From Neolewinella aquimaris (GTDB lineage: Bacteria; Bacteroidota; Bacteroidia; Chitinophagales; Saprospiraceae): 64,000 nucleotides of DNA. The notes under the pieces are model-generated. The model made no database searches and was not told where the DNA came from. It saw nothing but the letters and a program-made list of their open reading frames with translations. The translations under genes and the position numbers were made by a program. Below, one piece after another: positions 52,210-61,552 of the stretch (position 1 is its first letter; every line of letters begins with the position of its first letter). Where the stretch lies: contig NZ_JACIFF010000009.1 of assembly GCF_014197245.1 (NCBI RefSeq), forward strand, positions 248,001 through 312,000, read 5' to 3'.

Positions 52210-53634
52210 TTATTTTAACATATTTTCATCAATAAACTGTACTTCAATCCATTTAGGATTAAGTATAACTGTTTCTAATATGTGTGTAAGAATGTACTTA
52301 CCAAAAGTATATGTTTTGATCTGTCCTTGATCACCTATGCTTACCATTCTTTTAGAATCAACCGTGCTTTTTTTATTACCGTGTACAATACCACTCCTTA
52401 AGTCATAAAAAACGCCAATGTTTCTCTTTACTTCTACAGGCGTAAAGCCCACAGGAAAAAACTTACATATTACTGCAGCGCGAAGTGAAATCTTATATTT
52501 TAGATTATTTGTTGAATCTGAAAGCAATGATTCAAAGGCGGATGATATATCAATTATTCCATCTTCATCCCTAATTCTACTATCTGAGTCCAGGAGTTTG
52601 TCAATGGCATAATTCAAATTTCTGCTTTTAAAATTGACTTTGTATAACTTTTTTGCTTTGTTAAGGGTTTTATGATCTATCCTGTAGTGTGTGTACAAAT
52701 CATCTCTGGTGTATAATCTAGGATACCTATCTCTTCCAAAAATTGATAGCCCGATTAACTCCGCCTGATAGTTATCGCCGAAATTTTTCGGCACTGCTAG
52801 TATTTGACAGTAGCCCAATGGCATTTTCATCGCTATCCTTAAGCAAGCAAATACTTTATCTATATGACTATAGAGGCGTTGAATTTTTGATGAAACTTGT
52901 TCACTTCGATCCCACCTATTAGCATTACTGACACGTCTAACTTTTTGCTTGATCAAGACAGCATGGGTAGCAGCAGAAATCATTTCCTTGTTTGCAATGA
53001 TTGTATCTGGGACTCGGTAATTACGGGCCAACTGCAATTTGTCATCGATTTTTACAATCTCTGTATTATCGTCAAACTTGAAGTTATTGAAGACGGGTTG
53101 ATATAGGATAATTGGAACCAATACATCATATTCCAGAGATTCAAGTTTAAACGAATTGAGAAACTGTTGCTCTAATTTTCTTCTTTTTTGGGTTTTATTT
53201 CTTGGGTTATCTAGTTGATGAATCAAAGAATCTATAAAACCCTTGAGAGTATTGAACAATACGAATGACGTCAGCTGTTTCTTTTCTTCTCCCTCCTGTG
53301 TTAGATCTTTAAATTCGTAAAAATGTTCAAACTCGTCACTTTTATGAATATACTCTTTCAGCTTATTCCAAGAAGTTATACTGTTGCTTTCAAGCCCTTT
53401 ATCAATTATTTTTGCATATGAAATTTTACTGCCATAATATGATGGGGTAATACTAAAATGAGGAAGCCCACTTGTATTATATTGACTCATTGACGGAAAT
53501 TCGTCATGTTTAGGCAAATAAAGCAAATCGAAATTCTTTGCTTTAAGTTTATCGTAAGTTTCTAAAGCGAAAGAGACACCCTCGTCAATTGCACTTGACA
53601 AGTAATCGAAAAATTTCTGAGACTTAATTGGCAA
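52210..53634 (-). CDS. HEPN-domain-like protein (ApeA-type), cassette-borne
   Basis: A 474-residue cytoplasmic protein. Near the C-terminus GVFYDLRSGIVHGNKKS matches the R-x4-H motif of Apea-like HEPN domains, predicted RNases found in phage-defence proteins. The preceding helices (SAFESLLSDSTNNLKYKISLRAAV) fit that domain. The first ~330 residues have no recognised motif. The stop is four bases from attC-like site 11 and the start 43 bp from site 12, so the gene fills its whole cassette. A defence role is inferred. Confidence 0.7.
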   Translation of the reverse strand: MPIKSQKFFDYLSSAIDEGVSFALETYDKLKAKNFDLLYLPKHDEFPSMSQYNTSGLPHFSITPSYYGSKISYAKIIDKGLESNSITSWNKLKEYIHKSDEFEHFYEFKDLTQEGEEKKQLTSFVLFNTLKGFIDSLIHQLDNPRNKTQKRRKLEQQFLNSFKLESLEYDVLVPIILYQPVFNNFKFDDNTEIVKIDDKLQLARNYRVPDTIIANKEMISAATHAVLIKQKVRRVSNANRWDRSEQVSSKIQRLYSHIDKVFACLRIAMKMPLGYCQILAVPKNFGDNYQAELIGLSIFGRDRYPRLYTRDDLYTHYRIDHKTLNKAKKLYKVNFKSRNLNYAIDKLLDSDSRIRDEDGIIDISSAFESLLSDSTNNLKYKISLRAAVICKFFPVGFTPVEVKRNIGVFYDLRSGIVHGNKKSTVDSKRMVSIGDQGQIKTYTFGKYILTHILETVILNPKWIEVQFIDENMLK

Positions 53635-53676
53635 GTGATATTAATTTGAGTGTTTTCTATTAGTTGTCATTGATTG

Positions 53677-53813
53677 CAGCCAACGGGGGCGCCACCGCAG
53701 GCCGGCTACACCAGCCAGCATTTGGGCCTCGACCAACTTAATAATTGCCATTAAAAGCCTCATCGACACTCAACAGCCTGACCGCCGGCTTGACGATGGC
53801 GCGATGTTGGGCG
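53677..53813 (-). repeat. attC-like site 12 (137 bp, subtype C)
   Basis: Boxes CAGCCAAC at 53677 and GTTGGGCG at 53806. The stem is GCGCCACCGCAGGCCGGCT against GCCGGCTTGACGATGGCGC. CAGCCAAC complements GTTGGCTG of site 11, a rare box pair seen nowhere else in the window. Confidence 0.9.
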
Positions 53814-53820
53814 CATTCTA

Positions 53821-53934
53821 TTATTTTTTAGCCAGTATGACCTGAGCGATACCATCCAAAATTGTATTTGTAAGATAGCTGTCAAAGTTTGTGTGCAAAT
53901 ATACAGACAGTTCCTCTTCACCCTTGTATATGTT
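53821..53934 (-). pseudogene. C-terminal gene fragment
   Basis: Thirty-seven codons (NIYKGEEELSVYLHTNFDSY, ending IAQVILAKK) end in TAA seven bases from attC-like site 12, exactly where a cassette gene should stop. An in-frame TAG and no start codon lie upstream, next to a TA-dinucleotide tract, so the 5' part has been lost. Confidence 0.5.
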
Positions 53935-53975
53935 CTATCTATGTATCCACTGTGTTCCATCTTTTGGCTGGTCAA

Positions 53976-54026
<51 letters not shown>

Positions 54027-54050
54027 GATGCAAATATGTTATGAGTAAAA

Positions 54051-54515
54051 TCATTTGTAATCTGATATAGATAAGCTATTTTTTCCTGTATCATTAATCT
54101 CTCTGATATTATAGCTACACTCCGAAATGCTTTTAACTCTACTATGAACTTTTATATTAATTGCATCTAACAATTGTCGTTTGGCCCCATGAGGCAAGAC
54201 CTCAGTAATGAACCTGTAGAATGAATTTTTGACTCCATAGATCTTCAAGTAATAGTTGTATAAAGCTTCCGCTGAATTTTCGACCGATAATCCATTTAAT
54301 TCCGACAATATTATAGCCCTTTCTTCTTTAGCTTTCTTGCTTTTAATCCAATTGTTAAACAGCATATACTCAGCCGGTTGACCTAACTTATCAAAACAAG
54401 TCAATTTTAGGTAAAGCACGATGGCTGGATATTTGAATCGCCTGATTGAATCAATATTACTCTCAATATCTTCTATCAACGAGGTGCAAGTATTTAGCCT
54501 CTCATGTACCTGCAA
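54051..54515 (-). CDS. Hypothetical protein, 154 aa
   Basis: Mostly helical, charged and soluble (ERLNTCTSLIEDIESNIDSIRRF; KSKKAKEERAIILSELNGL). No recognised family. It lies in a multi-gene cassette between sites 12 and 13, 24 bp after a 50-codon ORF with which it may be co-translated. Confidence 0.55.
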   Translation of the reverse strand: MQVHERLNTCTSLIEDIESNIDSIRRFKYPAIVLYLKLTCFDKLGQPAEYMLFNNWIKSKKAKEERAIILSELNGLSVENSAEALYNYYLKIYGVKNSFYRFITEVLPHGAKRQLLDAINIKVHSRVKSISECSYNIREINDTGKNSLSISDYK

Positions 54516-54539
54516 AAGAATTCGTCCGTTAGATTTTCT

Positions 54540-54692
54540 TCAATGATTTCTATACAAATCATTAGACCATTTTTTGTCATATTCTTCAAAAGCTCGTTTA
54601 AAATAATTGTGGCACTCGTCATAACTAATTCTATGTTCTAAACTCGAAAACAGCTTATCGATAGCTTTAATATTTCCTTTGTAGGTGCTCAT
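54540..54692 (-). CDS. Small hypothetical protein, 50 aa
   Basis: An ATG at 54692 opens a 50-codon frame, MSTYKGNIKAIDKLFSSLEH, ending NDLYRNH. It is helical and charged, similar in style to the next gene 24 bp downstream. Support is limited to codon character and spacing. Confidence 0.4.
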   Translation of the reverse strand: MSTYKGNIKAIDKLFSSLEHRISYDECHNYFKRAFEEYDKKWSNDLYRNH

Positions 54693-54800
54693 AAGATCAA
54701 TATCACTTCAAACTTCTATAGAATTATAGTGAAATAAATTATAAGTGGGAGAACTAACTTAAGTAGGTATTGCTCCAAAGTCAAATAATCGTGACACAAG

Positions 54801-55057
54801 TTATTTCAAGTCACACAATTTTCTAATTATACAGTGACACAATAGGCCTATCAAAGGGCCAATACATATTGTTGCCAAAAGTTGGGTCATCCAAAAAATC
54901 GGAAAAATCCAGTTGAAATAGTAGCTTGGATAACAGAATAAATCAAAGATGTTATCGCATCCAAATAGATAGCTATCATCATTTCGCTGACAACTACCAA
55001 CAAAATCGACGTCAATATCCAAGTTATGACTAACCCTATAGATATAGATGTTTTCAT
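54801..55057 (-). pseudogene. Small membrane protein gene, probably frameshifted
   Basis: One frame starts at 55057 with two hydrophobic segments (ISIGLVITWILTSILLVVVSEMMIAIYL) and stops after ISTGFFRFFG near 54887. A second frame continues with FPIFWMTQLLATICIGPLIGLLCHCII to 54801. Joined by one frameshift near 54900, they make a membrane protein of about 85 residues with three helices. Family unknown. Confidence 0.5.
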
Positions 55058-55076
55058 AATGGGTAATATTTGGTTG

Positions 55077-55287
55077 CGCCCAACGGGGGCGCCCACGTCA
55101 GGCCGGGGATAGGACATGAACCTTCATTCGGCCCACCAACAGGAAGGTGGGCGGGTGCTGGGTGCATTCGCCAAAACCCCGCAGGGAATTTTGGTGAATT
55201 GTGACCAGCGCCCGAACGCCGGCAACGGAGCTCCACCCCCACGCCGGCACTGTGCGGCCCGGCTTGACGTGGGCGCGGTGTTGTGTG
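55077..55287 (-). repeat. attC-like site 13 (211 bp, subtype E)
   Basis: Boxes CGCCCAAC at 55077 and GTTGTGTG at 55280. The stem is GCGCCCACGTCAGGCCGGGG against CGGCCCGGCTTGACGTGGGC, and the internal hairpin is at 55166-55199. A near copy of site 10. Confidence 0.9.
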
Positions 55288-55496
55288 CACGGGCTACGTC
55301 CATTTGAACAGGCACGGGCTGGCGGATGGGGGCTGGGTGACGCAGTGCTCGCAAGCATTGACGTTACCCAGCGCTCGTCCGCCAGCCCAGCTTTCGACTA
55401 CGCACGCCCACCGGGAGCAGGCACGCAGCGGCATTTTCGGGATAGGCTCAATAGCAGTAGTCTTCACCACCCCATCTAATATTGCCCGCTAGTTGT
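55288..55496 (-). repeat. Small non-coding cassette, copy 2 (~210 bp)
   Basis: Nearly identical to 51858-52067, including the GGGCTGGCGGATGGGGGCTG stem arm. It has the same boxes (GTTGTGTG, CACACAAC) but is followed by a different attC subtype (C instead of D). Confidence 0.8.
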
Positions 55497-55633
55497 CACA
55501 CAACGGGGGCGCCGGCGCAGGCCGGCTTCACCAACCAGCGTCCGGATCTCAGGCAGCATTTCGATCGCTTTTTAAATCTTCATCGACACCCAAAAGCCTC
55601 ACCGCCGGCTTGACGATGGCGCAATGTTAGCGG
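55497..55633 (-). repeat. attC-like site 14 (137 bp, subtype C)
   Basis: Boxes CACACAAC at 55497 and GTTAGCGG at 55626. The stem is GCGCCGGCGCAGGCCGGCT against GCCGGCTTGACGATGGCGC. Confidence 0.9.
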
Positions 55634-55637
55634 CATT

Positions 55638-56114
55638 TTATTTTTCTCCCAGAGCAGTCAAGACTTTGTCAATAAGACTACTGTTCAAGCGAAAGCCGTT
55701 GCTTTGTATTTTCTCTACTAGTGGCTTTATAGCTTCGATGTGACCATTCACCTTTGAAGCAATCAATACACCTAATAGTCCTACTATTTTTACGCCCTTT
55801 CTTTCAGCGATGGCTCTGCCCTTGTATTCGTCGATGATTAGGTACTCCGCTTGCAATTCTACCGCCAAGGCTATGGCCTCTGATTCACCCAAATCTAGTT
55901 CATTCAGTAATTCTGCAATTAGATTTTGATTCTTTGGATATTCTGTTTTTATCCATTCTAGTTTTTCAATAGCCTCTTCTTGTCCTTGAATTCTGTACAA
56001 CTCTCTCCTTACTCCCGGCGGAATAATTATGGTTCCGTATAGCGACTTCAATAAATCAAGTCGATGAACTTGGTAAAGGTTGGTTATTGTTGACGTGTCA
56101 CTTACAACGATCAT
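55638..56114 (-). CDS. DUF3368 PIN-like nuclease (probable toxin)
   Basis: A 158-residue PIN-fold protein: IVVSDTSTITNLYQV holds the first acidic residue, LDLGESEAIALAVEL the central Glu, and LIIDEYKGRAIAERKG the later Asp cluster. In this family it is the toxin partner of UPF0175 proteins. It overlaps the upstream gene by four bases, so the two are translationally coupled. The stop is five bases from attC-like site 14. Confidence 0.85.
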   Translation of the reverse strand: MIVVSDTSTITNLYQVHRLDLLKSLYGTIIIPPGVRRELYRIQGQEEAIEKLEWIKTEYPKNQNLIAELLNELDLGESEAIALAVELQAEYLIIDEYKGRAIAERKGVKIVGLLGVLIASKVNGHIEAIKPLVEKIQSNGFRLNSSLIDKVLTALGEK

Positions 56115-56350
56115 ATCTTGATACCGAGATTTCTTAAATCAGTATCTAGATCTTTCTCCGAATATTTTATATCGATCTTTCTCTCTGCTAGGGCTTTTTG
56201 AAAGTGCAGATAGTTAAGTCCGCTTAATTCACTAGCCTTACCGAAGCTTAACCTGCCCTTATCGTATAGGTAACAGGCGAGATCTATCAAGAGGTCTTCT
56301 CCTGACATGTGGACTTTCTTTAGCACAGCATCTGAGATCACTACAGCCAT
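56111..56350 (-). CDS. UPF0175 family protein (probable antitoxin)
   Basis: A 79-residue protein from the preferred start at 56350 (MAVVISDAVL). The UPF0175 core is present: DLLIDLACYLYDKGRLSFGKASELSGLNYLHFQKALAERKI. It forms a toxin-antitoxin-type pair with the following DUF3368 gene. The longer frame from 56389 adds 13 residues without family support. Confidence 0.85.
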   Translation of the reverse strand: MAVVISDAVLKKVHMSGEDLLIDLACYLYDKGRLSFGKASELSGLNYLHFQKALAERKIDIKYSEKDLDTDLRNLGIKI

Positions 56351-56594
56351 GGCTCCTTCTTTTGGATGAAAACGTAAAACTACCCGCAAAAGGTTTCTAG
56401 GCTTGACAAGTTACAACATCTTTAGTGTCAAATGGACGGATGAAAGCCTCCCGGCCGGTCAATAGGATAGCTAACATTTGTCGAAACCCGGAGCTTAACG
56501 GAGGCTTGTGCCTAATTGAGAGCGGACGACGGCCTACTATCTCTAACGGAGCACACCATCATGACTGCTACCGCTGGAGTTATTTAGATCATGA

Positions 56595-56936
56595 TTAGCC
56601 GTAGAAGCAGCCATGCACATCTTCATCAATTATTGCCAAAGCATCATTAAGGGTCGTGGCACTGTTACCAGCCTCGTAATTTAACCATCTTCCATTAGCA
56701 CGCTGCCAGTAAATCAGGTAAATATTACTGCGCTTCAAATAATGAATCTTAGCAAACGGTGCGGTACGATAGCCATCTTTCATCATAGGGTAAGGCCGGA
56801 CTTCGCATAAAATAAATGTGTTGCGTTGTAGACGATAAGTGTAATCAAGTTGAGGGCGTATATCTATTGGGGGTCTTTTCTTAGCCAACCACGCTTCGAC
56901 TTTTTGAATATCCAAATCTTTAATGTTTCCATTCAT
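56595..56936 (-). CDS. DUF3024 family protein
   Basis: A 113-residue protein starting at 56936 (MNGNIKDLDIQ). It shows the DUF3024 pattern: RPPIDIRPQLDYTYRLQRNTFILCEVRP, FAKIHYLKRSNIYLIYWQRANGRWLNYE and AIIDEDVHGCFYG. Function unknown. IS481 copy 4 begins 17 bp upstream of the start codon and has probably replaced its promoter. No clear attC separates it from the toxin-antitoxin pair, only a degenerate hairpin near 56470-56520. Confidence 0.85.
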   Translation of the reverse strand: MNGNIKDLDIQKVEAWLAKKRPPIDIRPQLDYTYRLQRNTFILCEVRPYPMMKDGYRTAPFAKIHYLKRSNIYLIYWQRANGRWLNYEAGNSATTLNDALAIIDEDVHGCFYG

Positions 56937-56952
56937 AGTTGGTGTTTTGTGT

Positions 56953-58362
56953 TGTGCGTGCAACAGACAGTTTGGACACGGTGCAAGGGACCTGCCTTAC
57001 ACTTTATATATTCAAATATATGCTTCATAAATAACTTCACTTCCCCTTACGATTACGCCGGTGGCGATCCCGGAAGCGTTGGGGTAGATCGGCCGATGAG
57101 ATCAGGCGGTAGTATCGGCCCGGCTCGATGCGATCGGCCAGCTCAAAACTACCCAGACAAAAGTTTCGGTAGTACACCTCGCGTAAGCGTTCACCGACCT
57201 GTTTGACCCCAACGTAGCGCCCCGCCAGGGCGCGATTGACGCTGACCCACTCCTTGTTACCCCAGCGAATAGCACCGTTAGCACTCACCTTGAGGACTCG
57301 CAACTGGCTCTGATCGTACTCCGCCGCCGCCACCCGCTCCTGGTACACGCGCTGGGAGGGTAAATAGATCGATGCCGGAACAACCTGACCTAGCTCTTCG
57401 TGGGGGCGCACCTCGTTATAGTCACGAGCAAATGTATTCATCAGCCGATTCTGGGTGCGCAAGTCCCAACAACTCGGACCGCAGCATGCTGCTTTCAGAT
57501 CTCGGTGCATCCGCTCGTGACTACCGTTTTGACCTGGGTGGCCCGGATCGCTGAACAAGGGATGAATACCGTGATCGATTAACCAGAACGATAAGCGACC
57601 AAAACCACGTGGACTCTGAATGCTAGCAAAACAACTACCGTTGTCGCTGTGCAGGTACTGGGGCTGACCATACTGACGGAACAGCGCGCGTAACTCCCCA
57701 CGCACGACCTTCCAGCGTTCGTGGTAGTGGCCTTTGATGCGCAAAATAAAGTGGGACTTGGCATCACATACCGTCAGCGGATGGCAGCGCTTACCGTTGC
57801 CCAATCGAAAGTGTCCTTTATAGTCAATCGTCCAAATGTCGTTGCAGGCCTCCGCGGCATACTTCGGATAGACATTATCGGGCTTGCGGCGGCGGGCTTT
57901 AGCGGGCTTGATCCGACCCCGCCGTTTGAGCACATTCTGGATCGTGGTCACGCTAGGACTACCCGACTCTCCGTACTCTTCCACCAACTTGGGACGAATC
58001 TTCTTCGCTCCCCAGGGATTTTTGGGATAGCGATCTCGCCAGGACAGAATCAGCTCTTCGATCTCCTCCCCTACCCGTCCGGGAGAATGCAGCGGCCGAC
58101 TGGAGCGGGGAGCCAAACTCTCGATGCCCTCTTGTCGGTAGCGTCGCATGATCGCATAGCCCGTCTGCCGCGAAATATTATAGAATTGGCACAAACTGCT
58201 GAAGGTGTATTTGTCCTGCAGTACTTCGTGAATAAATTGAATCCGTTGTTTCATCGCTGAACTTTCTTGCCAAGGCATAGCGCTTTTGAACGCTAATTTC
58301 TATTTTCAGAAAGTGTCAAGCAGGTCTCTTGTACCGTGTCAACTAGGTCAATGATCCGTACA
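56953..58362 (-). mobile_element. IS481-type element, copy 4
   Basis: Terminal repeats of 53 bp align end to end: TGTGCGTGCAACAGACAG on the left and TGTACGGATCATTGACC (minus strand) on the right, both followed by ...GACACGG.GCAAG.GACCTG. The right end is six bases (TAGTTG) from the attC R box at 58369. Confidence 0.9.
57037..58278 (-). CDS. IS481-type transposase
   Basis: A 413-residue intact transposase, the best-preserved relative of the broken copy at 26770. HTH (LCQFYNISRQTGYAIMRRY), rve core DIWTIDYKGHFRLGNGKRCH, SDNGSCFASIQSP and PGQNGSHERMHRDLK. It may be the active source for the other copies. Confidence 0.92.
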   Translation of the reverse strand: MPWQESSAMKQRIQFIHEVLQDKYTFSSLCQFYNISRQTGYAIMRRYRQEGIESLAPRSSRPLHSPGRVGEEIEELILSWRDRYPKNPWGAKKIRPKLVEEYGESGSPSVTTIQNVLKRRGRIKPAKARRRKPDNVYPKYAAEACNDIWTIDYKGHFRLGNGKRCHPLTVCDAKSHFILRIKGHYHERWKVVRGELRALFRQYGQPQYLHSDNGSCFASIQSPRGFGRLSFWLIDHGIHPLFSDPGHPGQNGSHERMHRDLKAACCGPSCWDLRTQNRLMNTFARDYNEVRPHEELGQVVPASIYLPSQRVYQERVAAAEYDQSQLRVLKVSANGAIRWGNKEWVSVNRALAGRYVGVKQVGERLREVYYRNFCLGSFELADRIEPGRYYRLISSADLPQRFRDRHRRNRKGK

Positions 58363-58368
58363 TAGTTG

Positions 58369-58581
58369 CGCAGAACGAGGGCGCCCACGCAACCGGGGCT
58401 TCATTGATTCGAAGGTAGTGACTTTAACCCCACCCACAAGGGGGCGGCGCGGCGGCATGGACCGAAACCGACCGAAGGGAGCTTTCGGTCCATTGACGAC
58501 GGGACGTACCCGGGCACCAATAGCATCGACCAAACACTACGGCTACCTAGCCCCAGTTGACGCTGGGCGCAATGTTGGGCG
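58369..58581 (-). repeat. attC-like site 15 (213 bp, subtype B)
   Basis: Boxes CGCAGAAC at 58369 and GTTGGGCG at 58574. The stem is GCGCCCACGCAACCGGGGC against CCCCAGTTGACGCTGGGCGC. Confidence 0.88.
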
Positions 58582-58588
58582 ATGTTGT

Positions 58589-59074
58589 TTATTTTTTCTT
58601 TAGTGAAAGAACCAATCCTGTATTGACCTCAATTTTGACATCTAGAGTATCATTAACCTTGATCAATTCACTTTCTTGACGATTGATTTTCAAACGCTTT
58701 ACATTGTTTGTGTCGAACGGTACAAGTAAATCATCATAAAGTGAAAAAGCCGACCTGGATTTTCGCTTGACCTTCAAGGAGTAAGCTTCCTTCCGTAAGT
58801 ATGGCCGCATGGTCATAAACTCCTTATCTCTTTTGATCCACAGGTATATAATTACTCCAAATAGTATGAGAATCCAAACCAGTGCGAAAACCACTACAGT
58901 ATCCCAGTAATCCATCTTCTCAACTAATGCCCCTTTACCTCGTTTGCCGGGGATGAACGGTCCTAACAGAAAAATTACAGGAGATAAAAGAAGTATATAA
59001 AAAATTTTTAGGTTATTTTCACGATCAAGCTTGTGCTTAACAATGGCAATCTCTCTGCTATCTAATTCAACCAT
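58589..59074 (-). CDS. Hypothetical membrane protein, 161 aa
   Basis: Two hydrophobic helices (IFYILLLSPVIFLLGPFI and TVVVFALVWILILFGVIIYLWI) are followed by a basic soluble domain of about 75 residues (RKEAYSLKVKRKSRSAFSLYDDLLVPF). No family recognised. The stop is eight bases from attC-like site 15. Confidence 0.6.
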   Translation of the reverse strand: MVELDSREIAIVKHKLDRENNLKIFYILLLSPVIFLLGPFIPGKRGKGALVEKMDYWDTVVVFALVWILILFGVIIYLWIKRDKEFMTMRPYLRKEAYSLKVKRKSRSAFSLYDDLLVPFDTNNVKRLKINRQESELIKVNDTLDVKIEVNTGLVLSLKKK

Positions 59075-59116
59075 GCCAAATTAATTTTCAATACTTGGCT
59101 ATATGTGTCAGGATGT

Positions 59117-59646
59117 TTAGTTGACATGATAGCCAATTTTTAAGGCAACCTCATTTGACTTAACGCCATAGTATGATACACTTAATAAATAGTAACCAGG
59201 ATTTATACTTTGCTCAGTTGTACCTAATTCGGCAATATCACGAACCAAAATAGAACTTTAATAGAATCACCAAGATTCAATTGTACCCTATAACTTTCCA
59301 AACCTTCGCTGGTGTAAAAAGTTGATGACAAAATACTTTTGTCGGGAAACTTTATTATTTGGTCGCCAGTCGATACATCAATCATATTTATTGAGGTATA
59401 CCATGGTCCAAACGATGGAGAGCCCGGATAGTCGAAAGTCAACGAATAGGCACAGTCATTTATTTTGTGGACTGTAATTTTTAATTCAATCTCTTCCGTT
59501 GGCAAATAGAAATATTTTCTTGGTTGAACATTTAAATTCATTTTCGGCAATGTAATTGTGTAAATTCTTGAAGCGGTAAAATTTTCTATGTCACACTTTT
59601 CAAATTCAATCGTTTTGCCGCAAGAAATTACAGAAGCAATCATCAA
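59117..59646 (-). pseudogene. Lipoprotein gene with a frameshift near its 3' end
   Basis: The main frame (59224-59646) begins MIASVISCGK, a lipoprotein signal, and reads beta-rich sequence to LGDSIKVLFWF before an early stop. In another frame the text continues as RDIAELGTTEQSINPGYYLLSVSYYG to a TAA at 59117, a natural end for such a beta-sandwich protein. One indel near 59245 joins them. ATG at 59643 or TTG at 59646 could start it; basic residues just upstream suggest the original start has changed. Confidence 0.6.
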
Positions 59647-59859
59647 GATCCCGCATATATAATTTTTGAATTTAAACAGGCATTACTTTTATCTATTGAA
59701 TTAAAATAAACGTTTTGAGCTAAATTATTGCTCAACCTGCGAGCCAATTTATCGTTCACTACTATCCGGAAACAAAGATTTTTAAATTTTAGATGATAAT
59801 TTCTATTGGCCGGCCCGGCTGAACCGTACAGTTTTTATTAAACAAGGAGATCATTCTCG

Positions 59860-59879
59860 GCCCGCCTCTAATGGCGGGC
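59860..59879 (-). promoter_or_regulatory. Hairpin at the start of a cassette
   Basis: GCCCGCC-TCTAAT-GGCGGGC lies three bases from the R box of site 16. On the minus strand it follows GTTGGGCGACA, as at 35508 and 62037. Confidence 0.5.
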
Positions 59880-59882
59880 TGT

Positions 59883-60021
59883 CGCCCAACGGGTGTGCAG
59901 ACGCGAGCCCGGCTACCACCAACCAACTCAATAGACTTCGAAATATACCAACCTCTCAATCCTGCTTTCAACAGAACCCTCCCGCACCCTCGCCGGGTTG
60001 GCGTATGCACGGTGTTGGCGG
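59883..60021 (-). repeat. attC-like site 16 (139 bp, subtype A)
   Basis: Boxes CGCCCAAC at 59883 and GTTGGCGG at 60014. The stem is TGTGCAGACGCGAGCCCGGC against GCCGGGTTGGCGTATGCACG. Confidence 0.9.
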
Positions 60022-60892
60022 ATGTGCTTCTTTTTAATAAATCTCTCGTCCTGGTTGATTGCTCAAGGTAACCGGAAAGGTGCCTTATCAGGATTGTTCT
60101 TTACAAATAGTTCCTGCCGCTCTACCTCTCGTCGGTGAGGCGGGCGACCACGCTGCGGTAGCTATGGATTGATCTGAAATGGGGCCATCATCGAGCACTA
60201 AAGGCAATCCGGTTACCATCGAGGCTGGGTGGGGGTGGCTGGCATCTGCAAAAACCCCCAATGAGGGGAATTTTTGCAGATTGACGCCAGTGCCAGCCAG
60301 CCGGGAATCCTCGCCGCCCACCAGCAATCCGGCTAGAATTTATGGTTGATGATGGATGGATAAAATCTTGGGGCGTCTGGTAATTTTCTAAGTTGCTGAT
60401 ATTGATTCCTTGCTGCTGATCCTGACCTGACCTGAAGGAATAAATCTTGACATCGCCCGAGTAGCTCCATTCTAAAACCAGATCACGCCACCGGCTATCT
60501 TTCAGGTATGAAGAGTTGTCTGTGCGGTAGCGTAATAAGTGTCCTGCATGCTCAGGTTTCGGCGGTAGCGTTCGTGTCCTATAAATAATTCTCAACGGCT
60601 GCCAACTAATTCAACGGTGAAAGGGCAAGCACGCCGGCCATCTTCCAGGTAAAAAGTGGTGGTCCTGCGGTAGCGTAATATCTGTGACGCGGGTTCAGGC
60701 TTGGGCGGTAGTGTTCTCGTCCATTCGCTAATTCTAGGCGGCTACCAAATAAGTCAGAGCTGTAGCAGTCGTCTATTCGACCATCATTCGGGTGAGTATA
60801 CCGACCCTTGCGGTAGCGTCATTCCTTGATTGCCGCTTTCTCATTTTTCGGCACTGATGGGCTGTCTGGTATGATGGCATATCCGCCAACGG
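60022..60892 (-). repeat. Non-coding hairpin cassette, copy 2 (~0.87 kb)
   Basis: Homologous to 39918-40931 over its whole length, with indels. The hairpin arms ATCTGCAAAAA (60244-60254) and TTTTTGCAGAT (60271-60281) are present, as are two GCGGTAGCGTAAT direct-repeat units. The boxes GTTGGCGG and CCGCCAAC are the same as in copy 1, but the site to the right is subtype B rather than D. Confidence 0.8.
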
Positions 60893-61100
60893 GGGCGCCC
60901 ACGCAACCGGGGCATGCTTTCCTGGACCCAACCAACTTCAACCCACCCAAGAGGGGGCGACGCGGTGGCATGGACCGAAACCGACCGACCAGCGGGAGGG
61001 AGCTTTCGGGCCGTTGACGACGGGACGAACCCGGACATCAATAGCACAAACCAACCTCAACTTCACCAGCCCCGGTTGACGCTGGGCGCGGTGTTGGGCG
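60893..61100 (-). repeat. attC-like site 17 (208 bp, subtype B)
   Basis: Boxes CCGCCAAC at 60893 and GTTGGGCG at 61093. The stem is GCGCCCACGCAACCGGGGC against CCCCGGTTGACGCTGGGCGC. Confidence 0.9.
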
Positions 61101-61108
61101 ATTCCATT

Positions 61109-61552
61109 TTACAACTTAGGATAAGGGTTGAGTATAGTTGTGTGTAAATATCGACTATTATTAACTCTATTGTCAGCCTCGTCGGTGGAAAATGGCTGAA
61201 TCAATTCTTTGACATATGTTTTTGATATCAACGGTTCAAACTCTAAATTATCTGACAGTTCACCATCCGTTCTGTCCAGCATGAAGTAAGCAACCTTATA
61301 TAGCATTTCTGTACTTGTACTTTTTATTTCTAAAATCAACGGGTTAGTTTGAAGAGGTTGTATGTCGAAATTTAAACTACTATCCTCTCGATGTCGAATG
61401 TTAAGTTCAGTCCACTCCGTTGACGCTGGATTATCTGCATTTCCATCAGAATCGACATTCTCATTATCATTCCACAACCAAGTGATTAATAATCTGAAAT
61501 CGGGCCGAAGATTCTTGGGTTTTATATATAATAAATTTATATTATTAGTCAT
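61109..61552 (-). CDS. Hypothetical protein, 147 aa, partner of the CdiI-like gene
   Basis: Soluble, acidic, no recognised domain (PDFRLLITWLWNDNENVDSD; YKVAYFMLDRTDGELSDNLEF). Its start overlaps the end of the upstream CdiI-like gene by eight bases, so the two are one translational unit. The stop is eight bases from attC-like site 17. Confidence 0.6.
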   Translation of the reverse strand: MTNNINLLYIKPKNLRPDFRLLITWLWNDNENVDSDGNADNPASTEWTELNIRHREDSSLNFDIQPLQTNPLILEIKSTSTEMLYKVAYFMLDRTDGELSDNLEFEPLISKTYVKELIQPFSTDEADNRVNNSRYLHTTILNPYPKL

